Below, one piece after another: positions 53,850 to 63,506 of a DNA stretch of 64,000 bases. The notes under the pieces were generated by a model, which was not told the DNA's origin, did not search any database, and worked only from the letters and a program-made list of their open reading frames with translations. This stretch comes from Aliikangiella sp. G2MR2-5 (lineage in GTDB: Bacteria > Pseudomonadota > Gammaproteobacteria > Enterobacterales > Kangiellaceae): NCBI RefSeq assembly GCF_015687155.1, contig NZ_JADPQF010000003.1, positions 310,001 to 374,000 on the forward strand. Reading direction: 5' to 3'. The translations under genes were made by a program, and so were the position numbers. Numbering within the stretch: position 1 is the stretch's first letter; every line of letters starts with the position of its first letter.

Positions 53850-55226
53850 ATGACACAGACTCTCGAAAACGACAATATCGACGTTTCAAAAAACAAAAAG
53901 TTGTATATCAAAACCTGGGGATGCCAGATGAACGAATATGATTCGTCCAGAATGGCTGACCTGCTGAATAAAACACATCAGCTCGAAATGACTGATGAGC
54001 CAGAAGAAGCAGATGTCCTGGTTTTGAACACATGCTCAATTCGAGAAAAAGCGCAGGAAAAGGTTTTTTCGCAACTGGGTCAATGGAAGAACTATAAGCA
54101 GAAAAAGCCTGACTTACTAATTGCTGTTGGAGGATGTGTTGCTAGTCAGGAAGGAAAAATGATTCGTCAGCGAGCCCCATATGTCGATATGGTATTTGGA
54201 CCGCAGACCCTGCATCGTTTACCTAATATGATTAATGAAGTGAGTGCGCAGAAATCTCCAGTAATTGACATTTCATTTCCTGAAATTGAAAAATTTGATG
54301 CTCTTCCAGAACAGCAAGTAGAAGGGGTTACCGCTTTTGTCTCTGTCATGGAAGGGTGCAGCAAGTACTGCTCATTTTGTGTTGTTCCCTATACCAGAGG
54401 GGAAGAAGTTAGTCGTCCATTCGACGATGTAATTGCTGACGTTGTTGAGCTTGCGGCAAAAGGCGTCCGAGAAGTCAATCTACTCGGTCAGAATGTAAAC
54501 GCCTATAGAGGGAAAACACATGATGGAGGAGAGGCCGATCTTGCTGCTTTGATTGAGCTGATTGCTGCTATAGAAGGGATCGATAGAATTCGATTTACCA
54601 CTTCCCATCCAGTCGAATTTTCTCAGCGCTTGATCGATGTCTATGAGAAAGTTCCTGAGTTAGTAAGTCACTTGCACCTCCCCGTCCAAAGTGGTTCTGA
54701 CAGAATTTTGAATATGATGAAGCGTGGGCATACCGCGCTTGAATATAAATCAAAGATTCGAAAGCTGAAAAAAATTCGCCCGGGTATCAGTATGTCTTCC
54801 GATTTCATCATCGGCTTTCCAGGGGAAACGGAAAAAGATTTTGAAGACACAATGAATTTAATTGCTGATATTGATTATGACATGAGCTTTAGTTTTATCT
54901 ATAGCGCCAGACCAGGAACGCCTGCTTCCGATATGGTTGATGATACTCCGTTGGAAGTAAAAAAGGAGCGGTTGGCATTGTTGCAACAAAGGTTGAATCA
55001 ACAGTCGCTAGCTCATGCTCGCCGAATGATGGGAACAACGCAACGAATTCTGGTCGAAGGTCCATCCAAAAAAGACCCTATGCAGCTGAGTGGAAGAACT
55101 GAAAATAATCGAATTGTAAACTTTGACGGGCAGCCTAATATGATCGGCCACTTTGTTGATGTTGAGATTACTGAAGTTCTACCTAACTCGCTCAGAGCTA
55201 AACTGACAAACAATAGTATTTATTAA
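53850..55226 (+). CDS. miaB: tRNA-2-methylthio-N6-dimethylallyladenosine synthase MiaB
   Basis: MiaB methylthiolates i6A37 of tRNAs. The 458-residue radical-SAM enzyme has the N-terminal cluster Cys25 ([14 protein letters not shown]), Cys62 and Cys96, the radical-SAM CxxxCxxC at Cys170, Cys174 and Cys177 in [18 protein letters not shown], and a C-terminal TRAM region ([20 protein letters not shown]). Length is close to E. coli MiaB. It is followed by phoH after 48-60 bases. Confidence 0.97.
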   Translation: MTQTLENDNIDVSKNKKLYIKTWGCQMNEYDSSRMADLLNKTHQLEMTDEPEEADVLVLNTCSIREKAQEKVFSQLGQWKNYKQKKPDLLIAVGGCVASQEGKMIRQRAPYVDMVFGPQTLHRLPNMINEVSAQKSPVIDISFPEIEKFDALPEQQVEGVTAFVSVMEGCSKYCSFCVVPYTRGEEVSRPFDDVIADVVELAAKGVREVNLLGQNVNAYRGKTHDGGEADLAALIELIAAIEGIDRIRFTTSHPVEFSQRLIDVYEKVPELVSHLHLPVQSGSDRILNMMKRGHTALEYKSKIRKLKKIRPGISMSSDFIIGFPGETEKDFEDTMNLIADIDYDMSFSFIYSARPGTPASDMVDDTPLEVKKERLALLQQRLNQQSLAHARRMMGTTQRILVEGPSKKDPMQLSGRTENNRIVNFDGQPNMIGHFVDVEITEVLPNSLRAKLTNNSIY

Positions 55227-55286
55227 TTTTGAAATGTCCGGTATTCCGGGCAATGGACTTTATCGACTTTTCACTTGGCGAATTTA

Positions 55287-56288
55287 ATGGCAACTCAGGA
55301 ATTCTTAATCGAACCTTTTGATAATCAGGTGCTGGCAACGGTAGGCGGGCATCTGGATGAAAATTTTCGTCTGATTGAAAAACGATTTGGTGTTGAAATT
55401 AATAATAGAGCCAACGTGTTTAAAATTATTGGCGATGAAGAACACATAGCAATGGCCAGGCACATTATTCTGGCATTATTTGAAGAAGTTGAACAAACAC
55501 AAAGTTTATCCAAAGAAACATTGCATTTGATAATTCAGTCTGGCGCACAAGCTTTGTCCCAGTCTTCCCACGAAAAGCAACATGATGTTGTTATAAAAAC
55601 TAAACGAGGACAAATCAGGCCTCGTGGACTCAATCAGCAAAAGTATGTTGAGAATATTTTATCAAGTGATGTCACTTTTGGTATTGGCCCTGCGGGAACA
55701 GGAAAGACATATCTTGCCGTCGCTGCGGCAGTTGACTCTCTGGAGAGACAGGAGGTTCGTCGAATTCTACTCACTCGTCCTGCGGTAGAAGCTGGCGAAA
55801 AACTGGGGTTTTTACCCGGAGATCTTAATCAGAAAGTTGACCCCTATCTAAGACCTTTGTATGACGCACTGTATGAGATGTTGGGCTTTGAGCGAGTGGC
55901 TAAATTAATGGAAAGAAATGTTATTGAAGTTGCTCCCTTGGCTTATATGCGAGGAAGAACATTGAATGAAGCATTTATTATTATGGACGAGAGCCAGAAT
56001 ACAACAGTAGAACAAATGAAAATGTTTTTAACTCGCATTGGGTTCAATTCTCGAGCGGTTGTTACTGGTGATATAACGCAGGTAGATTTACCTCGAGGCA
56101 AAGTTTCTGGTTTGAGACAGGCCATCGATATTCTTGATGGTGTTAAAGGTGTAAAGTTCAGCTTTTTTCAAGCAGGGGATGTCGTTAGGCATCCTGTTGT
56201 ACAGAGAATTGTCAGAGCTTATGAAGCGGTAGAACTCGCCAAAAGTAAATCTTCCGCTAGTAGTCATCTATCTGATACGGAAGAGTGA
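55287..56288 (+). CDS. ybeZ: PhoH-family ATPase (YbeZ)
   Basis: PhoH/YbeZ is a nucleotide-binding protein linked to RNA metabolism with YbeY. The chosen ATG gives [20 protein letters not shown]; an upstream in-frame TTG (55275) adds four residues. The core has [17 protein letters not shown] (Walker A), [18 protein letters not shown] (Walker B) and [19 protein letters not shown]. Length is normal. It abuts ybeY (two-base gap), the usual partner, within the miaB-phoH-ybeY group. Confidence 0.94.
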   Translation: MATQEFLIEPFDNQVLATVGGHLDENFRLIEKRFGVEINNRANVFKIIGDEEHIAMARHIILALFEEVEQTQSLSKETLHLIIQSGAQALSQSSHEKQHDVVIKTKRGQIRPRGLNQQKYVENILSSDVTFGIGPAGTGKTYLAVAAAVDSLERQEVRRILLTRPAVEAGEKLGFLPGDLNQKVDPYLRPLYDALYEMLGFERVAKLMERNVIEVAPLAYMRGRTLNEAFIIMDESQNTTVEQMKMFLTRIGFNSRAVVTGDITQVDLPRGKVSGLRQAIDILDGVKGVKFSFFQAGDVVRHPVVQRIVRAYEAVELAKSKSSASSHLSDTEE

Positions 56289-56289
56289 A

Positions 56290-56751
56290 ATGCAATTATT
56301 CGTTGAGATTCAAAACCCGGAAAATTTTACTGATATTCCTGAGAGTGCAAAAATCAACGAGTGGATTGGTTGTGCGTTGCAGCATGCTGATTATTCGTCT
56401 GATGAAGCAGAACTCACTGTGAGGGTTGTTGGAGAAGCGGAAAGTCAACAGCTCAATTCACAATATCGAGGTAAAAACAAACCGACCAATGTTCTTTCTT
56501 TTCCGTTTGAAGCACCATTTGAAATCGAAACCTGCCTGTTAGGTGATCTTGTTATTTGTCAGCCCATATTAGTTGCTGAAGCAAAAGAGCAGGGAAAGGC
56601 TGAGCAAAGCCATTGGGCCCACCTAATCGTGCATGGTACCCTGCATTTACTGGGCTATGACCATATTGACGATGAAGAAGCTGAAGCCATGGAGTGCCTC
56701 GAAACAACAATTCTACAGTCATTAAAATTTGAAGATCCTTATCAAGAATAA
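56290..56751 (+). CDS. ybeY: Endoribonuclease YbeY
   Basis: YbeY acts in 16S rRNA 3'-end maturation and ribosome quality control. The 153-residue product has the zinc motif [11 protein letters not shown] (His115, His119, His125) and [14 protein letters not shown]. Length matches the family. It starts two bases after phoH. The usual corC gene is not next; a TonB receptor gene with its own promoter intervenes. Confidence 0.95.
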   Translation: MQLFVEIQNPENFTDIPESAKINEWIGCALQHADYSSDEAELTVRVVGEAESQQLNSQYRGKNKPTNVLSFPFEAPFEIETCLLGDLVICQPILVAEAKEQGKAEQSHWAHLIVHGTLHLLGYDHIDDEEAEAMECLETTILQSLKFEDPYQE

Positions 56752-56883
56752 AAAATCTCAAAACCCAAAGATTCTCAACGACCTAAGAATCCCTGTCTGC
56801 AATATTTTTTTAAATATTTTTCTTGCAAAATCCAGCATCCTAAACTACTCGTTTTTTTTGAAAATTATCGATAAGTAGACTGC

Positions 56884-56912
56884 TTGCAATTGCTAAGTTT
56901 CTGTTTTATAAA
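56884..56912 (+). promoter_or_regulatory. Candidate promoter of the TonB-dependent receptor gene
   Basis: TTGCAA (56884-56889) and TATAAA (56907-56912) are 17 bases apart, about 100 bases before the receptor ATG. Supports independent transcription of the receptor gene from the ybeY group. Confidence 0.5.
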
Positions 56913-57012
56913 CGAATGACATCGCGAGTCTGTGTTGTATCCGGTGCCAAAATAAAATCGCAAAAAAGCGGTGCTATAAAAACAACTTTCAGCAATCAAA
57001 GGATAAAAAGAC

Positions 57013-59685
57013 ATGGCTAACTACTTTCAGAAAAAGAGCCTGGTCCTGGCAATGGGATTAGCGCTCAGCGCTACTCCGCTATACGCTGCTGAGGACGAGC
57101 AATCAGAAGCCGCCGAGGAAGAAGAACCCGCACAAACAATGGTCATCGTTGGTTCGCGTGCAGCTCCTCGTTCCATCGGTGATTCTCCAGTACCTGTAGA
57201 TGTAATTACATCCGAAGAAATGGCCCGAAATGGTTCAACCGACATGACTTCGCTGTTGGCTGCCGTGGCGCCATCATTCAATGTTAACGAGCAGCCAATT
57301 AGTGATGCGGCTACCATTGTTCGACCAGCTAACTTAAGAGGACTGCCACCAGATAACACATTAATTTTGGTTAACGGTAAGCGACGTCATCGCTCTGCGG
57401 TAATCGCTTTCCTTGGTGGTGGTATTTCTGATGGTTCACAGGGGCCGGATGTTTCAGTTATTCCATCGATTGCAATTAAGCAGGTTGAGATATTGCGAGA
57501 TGGTGCATCTGCTCAGTATGGCTCTGATGCGATCGCCGGTGTTATTAACTTTGTATTGAAAGATCACAGTGAAGGAGCGGAAATAGAAGCTCGTTGGGGA
57601 GAGTACTCTGAAGGAGACGGCGACACTATGGTGGTCGCAGGTAACATGGGGTTACCTCTTACAGATCGCGGTTTTGCCAATTTTGCTTTTGAAGTTAAAA
57701 ATGCCGATGCAACCAGTCGCTCGGTTCAACGAAATGATGCTCAGGCTTTAATCGATGCGGGAAATAGCAATGTCGCTAACCCTGCTCAAATATGGGGCTC
57801 TCCTGAGGTCAAAGATGACATTAAGATATGGACAAATATGGGGCTGGATCTGGGCAATAATAAAGAAGCCTATCTTTTTGGTAACTATGCATCTAGAGAG
57901 GTAGATGGAGGATTTTTCTTCCGAAATCCTACAAATCGTCCAGGTGTTTTCGGAGGAATTTATCGAGATGTGAACGGTACAGTCATGGCTCGCCCAGATG
58001 AAGATCTTGATCCGGTAGGAGCTGCTGCATGGGACAATGCAACTCCGACTTTGTTGGTTGGCTCTTTAACCGGTTCCGCTGATCAAATTAACTGTCCTCT
58101 TGTTGAAATAAATAATGGGATACCAGATCCTGTGGCCCTAAACTCTTTGGCTGCTGCAAACTGTTTTTCCTTCTACTCAATGTTCCCGGGCGGCTTCACT
58201 CCGAGATTTGGTGGCGAAGTCGTTGATGCTTCGATAGTCATGGGGACTCGAGGTGAGTTCTCCAATGGCATGAGTTATGACACTAGCATTAGCCTGGGAC
58301 GAAACGCGGTAGACTTTGCAATTCGAAACACTGTTAATGCTTCGTTAGGACCAAACACACCAACAGAGTTTAATCCTGGTAGCTATATTCAGCTAGAAAA
58401 GGCATTCAATTTTGATGTATCTAAAGAGCTTGAAACTAGTTTTGATTTGATGACTTTATCTGCCGGGTTAGAATGGCGAGAAGATTCTTTCGAAGTGAAA
58501 GCTGGCGACCCAGAGTCATTTGAAGTTGGTCCTTTAGGATATGATCCTGTGACAGGAACATCTCAAGGCTTTGGCATTGGCTCCAATGGTTTTCCTGGAT
58601 TCAAGCCTGAAGCACAAGGAGTGTTCACTCGCAGAAATCTTGGGCTTTATGTAGATTGGGAAACTTACATAAACGAAAGCTGGATGGTTGACCTTGCTCT
58701 TCGCCATGAAGATTTCAGTGACTTTGGCTCGACTACAGATTGGAAGCTATCGTCTCACTTCCAGGCGACAGACTATTTTGCCATTCGAGGTTCCGTATCG
58801 ACTGGTTTTAGAGCGCCTACTGTCGGCCAATCAAATGTTATTAATGTATCCACCGCATTCACTGATGGGGTCTTAGCTGACGAAGCGACATTGCCGCCAA
58901 CCAATCCTATTTCGATTCAAAAAGGTGGTGCTCCTCTAACTCCTGAGGAGTCAGAAAGCTATACTGTTGGTATGGTTTATGAGTATGAAGATTGGTTTAT
59001 TACCTTTGATTATTTTAATATCGAAGTCACTGATCGTATTAGTCAAACATCAACTTTGGCGCTGACTCAGGCGGATATTGATGCTTTGGTTGACTTAGGT
59101 GTAACAGATGCTTCAAGTTATACCGGTGTTAAGTTTTTCACTAATGACTTTGATACGTCCACTAAAGGTTTTGACTTGGTTATTAGCTACTCAACGGAAA
59201 TGCTAGGTGGCGATAACGACTTCAACTTTGCTTTCAACCACACGGAAACAAATGTTGATTCTTGGAATCCTCTAATTATCAGTGATACCCGTATCAAACA
59301 ATTGGAAGAAAATGTACCGAATGACAGGGCGACCTTAACTTGGAAACACTCGCAAGATAGCTGGAACATACTTACTCGTTTGAATTACTACGGAGAGTTC
59401 TTTGAGGCTCATCTGGACGATGGTACCTTGCCCATATATGCTGACTCAGAGTTTACCTTAGATACTGAGTTTTCATACGATGTTTCCGATGATTTAACGC
59501 TTGCAGTTGGGGCAAAGAATTTGCTGGATGAATACCCTATCGATTTGGAAACTGTGTACTTTGATCCAAACGATCCTGGCGCAGGCAACTATGCGGCAGA
59601 CGTTGTGGGGGCTAAATATCCACCAACTTCTCCAATGGGCTTTAATGGTCGTTTCCTTTATCTGAAAGCGAACTATCGTTTTTAG
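57013..59685 (+). CDS. TonB-dependent outer membrane receptor
   Basis: The 890-residue product starts MANYFQKKSLVLAMGLALSA (signal peptide, cleavage near ATPLYAAEDE). A TonB box-like TMVIVGSRA is followed by a plug domain (DSPVPVDVITSEEMARNGST; LRGLPPDNTLILVNGKRRHR; VEILRDGASAQYGSDAIAGV) and a long beta-barrel ending with the aromatic FLYLKANYRF. Substrate is unknown: no siderophore or cobalamin genes adjoin. It lies between ybeY and corC, with its own promoter and terminator. The ATG is preceded by an AAAGGATAAAAAGAC ribosome-binding region. Confidence 0.93.
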   Translation: MANYFQKKSLVLAMGLALSATPLYAAEDEQSEAAEEEEPAQTMVIVGSRAAPRSIGDSPVPVDVITSEEMARNGSTDMTSLLAAVAPSFNVNEQPISDAATIVRPANLRGLPPDNTLILVNGKRRHRSAVIAFLGGGISDGSQGPDVSVIPSIAIKQVEILRDGASAQYGSDAIAGVINFVLKDHSEGAEIEARWGEYSEGDGDTMVVAGNMGLPLTDRGFANFAFEVKNADATSRSVQRNDAQALIDAGNSNVANPAQIWGSPEVKDDIKIWTNMGLDLGNNKEAYLFGNYASREVDGGFFFRNPTNRPGVFGGIYRDVNGTVMARPDEDLDPVGAAAWDNATPTLLVGSLTGSADQINCPLVEINNGIPDPVALNSLAAANCFSFYSMFPGGFTPRFGGEVVDASIVMGTRGEFSNGMSYDTSISLGRNAVDFAIRNTVNASLGPNTPTEFNPGSYIQLEKAFNFDVSKELETSFDLMTLSAGLEWREDSFEVKAGDPESFEVGPLGYDPVTGTSQGFGIGSNGFPGFKPEAQGVFTRRNLGLYVDWETYINESWMVDLALRHEDFSDFGSTTDWKLSSHFQATDYFAIRGSVSTGFRAPTVGQSNVINVSTAFTDGVLADEATLPPTNPISIQKGGAPLTPEESESYTVGMVYEYEDWFITFDYFNIEVTDRISQTSTLALTQADIDALVDLGVTDASSYTGVKFFTNDFDTSTKGFDLVISYSTEMLGGDNDFNFAFNHTETNVDSWNPLIISDTRIKQLEENVPNDRATLTWKHSQDSWNILTRLNYYGEFFEAHLDDGTLPIYADSEFTLDTEFSYDVSDDLTLAVGAKNLLDEYPIDLETVYFDPNDPGAGNYAADVVGAKYPPTSPMGFNGRFLYLKANYRF

Positions 59686-59713
59686 TTGGAAATTTGGCTT
59701 GATTTAGCAGATG

Positions 59714-59736
59714 CCGGCGCTTATGCGCCGGTTTTT
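59714..59736 (+). terminator. Rho-independent terminator after the TonB receptor gene
   Basis: CCGGCGC (59714-59720) pairs perfectly with GCGCCGG across a TTAT loop and is followed by five Ts. It isolates the receptor gene from corC. Confidence 0.88.
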
Positions 59737-59758
59737 GTCTGGCGAAGGATATTTTTTC

Positions 59759-59787
59759 TTTAGACGCCTAAAGACCTTTGCTACAAT
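59759..59787 (+). promoter_or_regulatory. Candidate promoter of corC-lnt
   Basis: TGC-TACAAT (59779-59787) is an extended -10 with a weak TTTAGA (59759-59764) 17 bases upstream. It lies right after the receptor's terminator and about 35 bases before the corC ATG, as expected for a new transcript. Confidence 0.45.
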
Positions 59788-59821
59788 CAACAGGTTAACA
59801 GTAAAGAGAGTAACAGACTGA

Positions 59822-60670
59822 ATGAACGACGATATCCCTCCCTCGAGGAGCTGGTTCGAGAAAATAACACAGATTTTCCAAGACTCCCCCAAAGACCGCG
59901 ACGAACTGGTTGAGGTCCTCAAAGAAGCTGAAGAAAACACCCTCATTAACCCAGAATTACTTTCGATGATGCTTGGCGTTATGCATATCTCAGAGATGCA
60001 GGCTCGAGACATCATGATCCCCCGTCCTGAAATGGTCGTGATCGATGAAAACCTTGATTATCCGACGATGCTTTCTCGTGTTGTAGAGTCCGGGCATTCT
60101 CGCTTTCCCGTAATAGGCGACAATCGCGATGATATTGAAGGCATTTTACTGGCAAAGGATTTACTTCATCATTCTTCCATGGTGGAAGAAGACTCTGAGC
60201 AGCGCTTCACTCTCAAGGACTACTTACGGCCAGCTGTTATAATTCCCGAAAGTAAACGACTTGATACTCTCCTTAAAGAGTTTCGCGCTAACCGTAATCA
60301 CATGGCGATTGTCGTAGATGAGTATGGCGGGGTTGCAGGGTTGATAACCATCGAAGATGTGCTCGAACAGATCGTAGGTGAAATTGAAGATGAGTTTGAT
60401 ATTGACGATGAAGATGACAATATTCATCAAATAGCAGATAACCGCTTTAATGTGAAAGCGCGAACAGAAATCGCTGAGTTCAATAACTGTTTTGGCACAT
60501 CATTTAGTAACGATGAATATGACACCATCGGTGGCATTCTGATGCAGGCGTTCGGCCATATGCCATCAAGAGGAGAGAATATTGTCATCGACAATATTAA
60601 GTTCGAAATAGTGTCCGCGGATACTCGACGAATTAAATTGTTAAAGGTGAGCCGGACCGAACAGCATTAA
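59822..60670 (+). CDS. corC: HlyC/CorC family protein (magnesium/cobalt efflux-associated, YbeX)
   Basis: The 282-residue cytoplasmic protein has two CBS domains (ARDIMIPRPEMVVIDENLDY; FPVIGDNRDDIEGILLAKDL; VVDEYGGVAGLITIEDVLEQ) and a C-terminal CorC_HlyC domain (VNAR-type NRFNVKARTEI). YbeX affects ribosome maturation and magnesium homeostasis in E. coli. Starts MNDDIPPSRSW; length matches E. coli YbeX. Followed by lnt after about 100 bases, the normal pairing. Confidence 0.95.
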   Translation: MNDDIPPSRSWFEKITQIFQDSPKDRDELVEVLKEAEENTLINPELLSMMLGVMHISEMQARDIMIPRPEMVVIDENLDYPTMLSRVVESGHSRFPVIGDNRDDIEGILLAKDLLHHSSMVEEDSEQRFTLKDYLRPAVIIPESKRLDTLLKEFRANRNHMAIVVDEYGGVAGLITIEDVLEQIVGEIEDEFDIDDEDDNIHQIADNRFNVKARTEIAEFNNCFGTSFSNDEYDTIGGILMQAFGHMPSRGENIVIDNIKFEIVSADTRRIKLLKVSRTEQH

Positions 60671-60774
60671 GTTAACCAGTTTGCAGGAAAGCAAATAAAA
60701 GCAAAACAAGAGTGCTAAAGATAACAAAAGGGTATCTTTCCTGCGATTTAAGCCGAATTATTTAAGGGTGCTTC

Positions 60775-62352
60775 TTGATATTTCAAGACTTTCAATCAAT
60801 TGTTCAGCGATTTGTCCAATATTGTACGGCTAATCACTGGCGCCTTCGTACCAGTTTACTTATTTCTGGAGCCGTTTATCCGCTCGCTTTTGAACCATTT
60901 GGATGGTGGTTGCTCGCCTTTCTATCCATCATTTTTCTATGCCTTGTCATTCTTTCCGACAAGGTTCTGAGCAATTTTAAAGTCGGATTATATTGGGGGC
61001 TTGGTGCGTTTGGTGTTGGGGCCAGCTGGGTTTATGTCAGTATTCATGAATTTGGCTTTGTACCAATGATAGGTGCTGCCGCGTTAACGCTGCTTTTTGT
61101 GGTGATTTTATCACTTTATAAAGCAATTTTTGCCTGGGTGGCGGGCTGGTTCATCGTCCGCACCGGAAAGATGTTAGCTGTGATTTCACTGCCTTTGGCG
61201 TGGCTGCTTAGTGAATGGATTCAAGCTTCATTTCTGAATGGTTTTCCTTGGCTACTAACCGGGTACAGTCAAATTGACTCACCTTTAGGAGCTGTTGCTA
61301 GCTGGGTTGGTGTTTTCGGAGTGAGTTGGTTTACCTTGTGTTTTTCCTGTCTGATTGCGTTAATGCTTTTGTCAAAACAGATCAAAGTCTACTTGGCCGT
61401 ATCTGGGATTTTGGTGCTGGTTGTTATTAGCATAAACTGGCAATATTTTTCCTTAAAGCCCCACAAGAAACGAAATGCTCCGGTTGATGTTGCCCTGATT
61501 CAACCGAATGTTTTACAACACGAAAAGTGGGATCGACGATATTTTGGCAAAATAGTACAAACAATGTACCAACAAACAGAGGATGTTTGGGAGGCTGAGT
61601 TAATTGTCTGGCCAGAAGGTGCGATACCTGCATACGCCCATCAGGTGCAGGATATTACTCGAGACTTGGAGATTAAGGCTAAAAATAACTCCTCCCATTT
61701 GATAATGGGGATCCCCGAGTATCAAAAGTCTAATGGACGAAGTTATGTTGCACTCAAGTCATTTGGAGAGAGCCTGCAAAGTTATCACAAGCAAGTCCTG
61801 GTACCATTTGGTGAATATGTTCCGATGGAAGACTGGTTAAGAGGAGCGATTAAATTTCTTAACCTGCCCATGAGTGGATTCAGTGAAGCGAGTAATGAGC
61901 AACCGCCGATGAGAGTCAGTGACTATGTATTAGTACCTGCAATCTGTTATGAAATAGCCTATCCAGGTATCGTCAGAGGGCTCGCCATTCAGGCAGGAGA
62001 GCAGCCTGCGATGATAGTCACCGTGAGTAATGAGGCCTGGTTTGGCGATTCATTTGGTCCATATCAGCATATGCAAATGGCCAGGATGAGAGCTAAAGAG
62101 CTAGGAATTCCATTGATCAGGTCTACCAATGATGGAATTACTGCTGTGGTGGACTCGCGTGGCAAATTGCTTAAAAAGTTGCCGCGTTATCAGGCTGGCT
62201 CACTTCGTGCCAAAGTTGAGTTAACTAATTTGCCAACAATATACCAGCGATATGGATTTTGGGGGCTTTATGCAACTCTTATTGTTTGTCTGTTAATCTT
62301 AGTTGTCGCATTTTTCAGTAAAATGGAAACCAAAAGTACAAAATCTGAATAA
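60775..62352 (+). CDS. lnt: Apolipoprotein N-acyltransferase
   Basis: Lnt adds the third acyl chain to lipoproteins in the inner membrane. The 525-residue product has about six N-terminal membrane helices, then the nitrilase-like domain with Glu281 (VWPEGAIPAY), Lys339 (YHKQVLVPFGEY) and nucleophile Cys391 (VPAICYEIAY), matching the E. coli catalytic triad. Start is TTG 60775 with AAGGGTG upstream; no ATG is available nearby. Final helix is near the C-terminus. Confidence 0.95.
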   Translation: MIFQDFQSIVQRFVQYCTANHWRLRTSLLISGAVYPLAFEPFGWWLLAFLSIIFLCLVILSDKVLSNFKVGLYWGLGAFGVGASWVYVSIHEFGFVPMIGAAALTLLFVVILSLYKAIFAWVAGWFIVRTGKMLAVISLPLAWLLSEWIQASFLNGFPWLLTGYSQIDSPLGAVASWVGVFGVSWFTLCFSCLIALMLLSKQIKVYLAVSGILVLVVISINWQYFSLKPHKKRNAPVDVALIQPNVLQHEKWDRRYFGKIVQTMYQQTEDVWEAELIVWPEGAIPAYAHQVQDITRDLEIKAKNNSSHLIMGIPEYQKSNGRSYVALKSFGESLQSYHKQVLVPFGEYVPMEDWLRGAIKFLNLPMSGFSEASNEQPPMRVSDYVLVPAICYEIAYPGIVRGLAIQAGEQPAMIVTVSNEAWFGDSFGPYQHMQMARMRAKELGIPLIRSTNDGITAVVDSRGKLLKKLPRYQAGSLRAKVELTNLPTIYQRYGFWGLYATLIVCLLILVVAFFSKMETKSTKSE

Positions 62353-62414
62353 TGTATGCTTGAGTTGCACTGCAATAAAAGCGAAAAAGAAGATTAAAAA
62401 AAACAACTAAAAAT

Positions 62415-62443
62415 TTGCTCAGAACCTTCTACTATTATATAAA
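62415..62443 (+). promoter_or_regulatory. Candidate upstream promoter of the nuo operon
   Basis: TTGCTC (62415-62420) and TATAAA (62438-62443) are 17 bases apart, about 195 bases before nuoA. A TAGCGG/CCGCTA hairpin (62451-62466) lies just downstream. A second extended -10 (TGC-TATAAA, 62612-62620) is nearer to nuoA, after the FNR-like box. Confidence 0.4.
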
Positions 62444-62554
62444 GCTCGCCTAGCGGCAGACCGCTAAAACACTGATTAAAAAAGCAACAAAATCAAATGC
62501 TTCTGTTGTTTTATTGAGCAATACAAAGCGTATTTGAAAGAATTAAATTGTTTC

Positions 62555-62568
62555 TTGATGTAAATCAT
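62555..62568 (+). promoter_or_regulatory. FNR/Anr-type binding box upstream of nuoA
   Basis: TTGAT-GTAA-ATCAT matches the FNR/Anr consensus TTGAT-N4-ATCAA at nine of ten positions. It is about 70 bases before the nuoA ATG. E. coli nuo is known to respond to oxygen through ArcA and FNR. Oxygen control here is therefore likely; whether it activates or represses cannot be told from position alone. Confidence 0.6.
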
Positions 62569-62637
62569 GTCTGTCGCTTGCTATTTTAAACAAAGTCTTT
62601 TAAAAAGGCATTGCTATAAAAGAATGTAGGACTGGGA

Positions 62638-62994
62638 ATGCTAGAGAACTACTTACCTATACTCGTGTTTGTCGCGATCGGGCTCGGTTTCGGGGTTTTT
62701 CTTGAGCTTGTAGGCTATTTTGCCGCGCCAAGAAAAGATGTCGAAGATAAGCTTTTGCCATTTGAATGTGGCTTTGATGCCTTTGAAGATGCACGCCATA
62801 AATTTGATGTTCGTTTTTATCTGGTCGCCATTCTTTTCATCATTTTTGATCTTGAAGTCGCCTTCCTCTTTCCCTGGGCTGTTGTTTTTAAGGAGCTTAG
62901 CTGGTTTGCAATTGGGGCTATGGGAGTCTTTCTGGGGCTGCTCGTAGTTGGCTTCATTTATGAGTGGAAAAAAGGAGCGTTGGAATGGGAGTAA
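62638..62994 (+). CDS. nuoA: NADH-quinone oxidoreductase subunit A
   Basis: The 118-residue membrane subunit of complex I has [20 protein letters not shown] and [20 protein letters not shown], the hallmark NuoA motifs, with three hydrophobic helices. It is first of the nuo operon and its 3' end overlaps the nuoB start by ten bases. Confidence 0.97.
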   Translation: MLENYLPILVFVAIGLGFGVFLELVGYFAAPRKDVEDKLLPFECGFDAFEDARHKFDVRFYLVAILFIIFDLEVAFLFPWAVVFKELSWFAIGAMGVFLGLLVVGFIYEWKKGALEWE

Positions 62995-63497
62995 AACTTC
63001 CTACCGAAGCGCCGGGAGCTGAGCCGGTCGAGGCAGGCAAGGGCTATCTAGTCACGGGTATTGACACTCTGGTCAATTGGGCAAGAACTGGCTCTATGTG
63101 GCCAATGACGTTCGGCCTGGCATGTTGCGCAGTCGAAATGATGCAGGCGGGAGCAAGTCGATATGATTTTGACCGCTTCGGTGTCGTTTTCAGACCAAGT
63201 CCGCGTCAATCTGATGTAATGATTGTTGCTGGAACCTTGACCAATAAAATGGCTCCTGCGCTACGTCGTGTATATGACCAGATGCCTGAGCCAAAATGGG
63301 TCATTTCTATGGGCTCCTGTGCTAATGGTGGCGGATACTACCACTATTCCTACGCTGTTGTCAGAGGGTGTGACCGAATTGTTCCCGTCGATATTTACGT
63401 GCCGGGATGTCCGCCAACCGCAGAAGCATTGATCTATGGTGTAGTTCAGCTACAAAACAAGATTAAGCGTACAAATACAATTGCTCGCAAAGTATAA
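62985..63497 (+). CDS. nuoB: NADH-quinone oxidoreductase subunit B
   Basis: The start is placed at the ATG giving [20 protein letters not shown], with GGAG eight bases upstream; an earlier in-frame start at 62964 is less like the family. The 170-residue subunit has the N2 cluster ligands in [20 protein letters not shown] and [11 protein letters not shown], so four Cys are present. It carries electrons to ubiquinone in complex I. Confidence 0.96.
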   Translation: MGVKLPTEAPGAEPVEAGKGYLVTGIDTLVNWARTGSMWPMTFGLACCAVEMMQAGASRYDFDRFGVVFRPSPRQSDVMIVAGTLTNKMAPALRRVYDQMPEPKWVISMGSCANGGGYYHYSYAVVRGCDRIVPVDIYVPGCPPTAEALIYGVVQLQNKIKRTNTIARKV

Positions 63498-63506
63498 GGG
63501 GTAACC

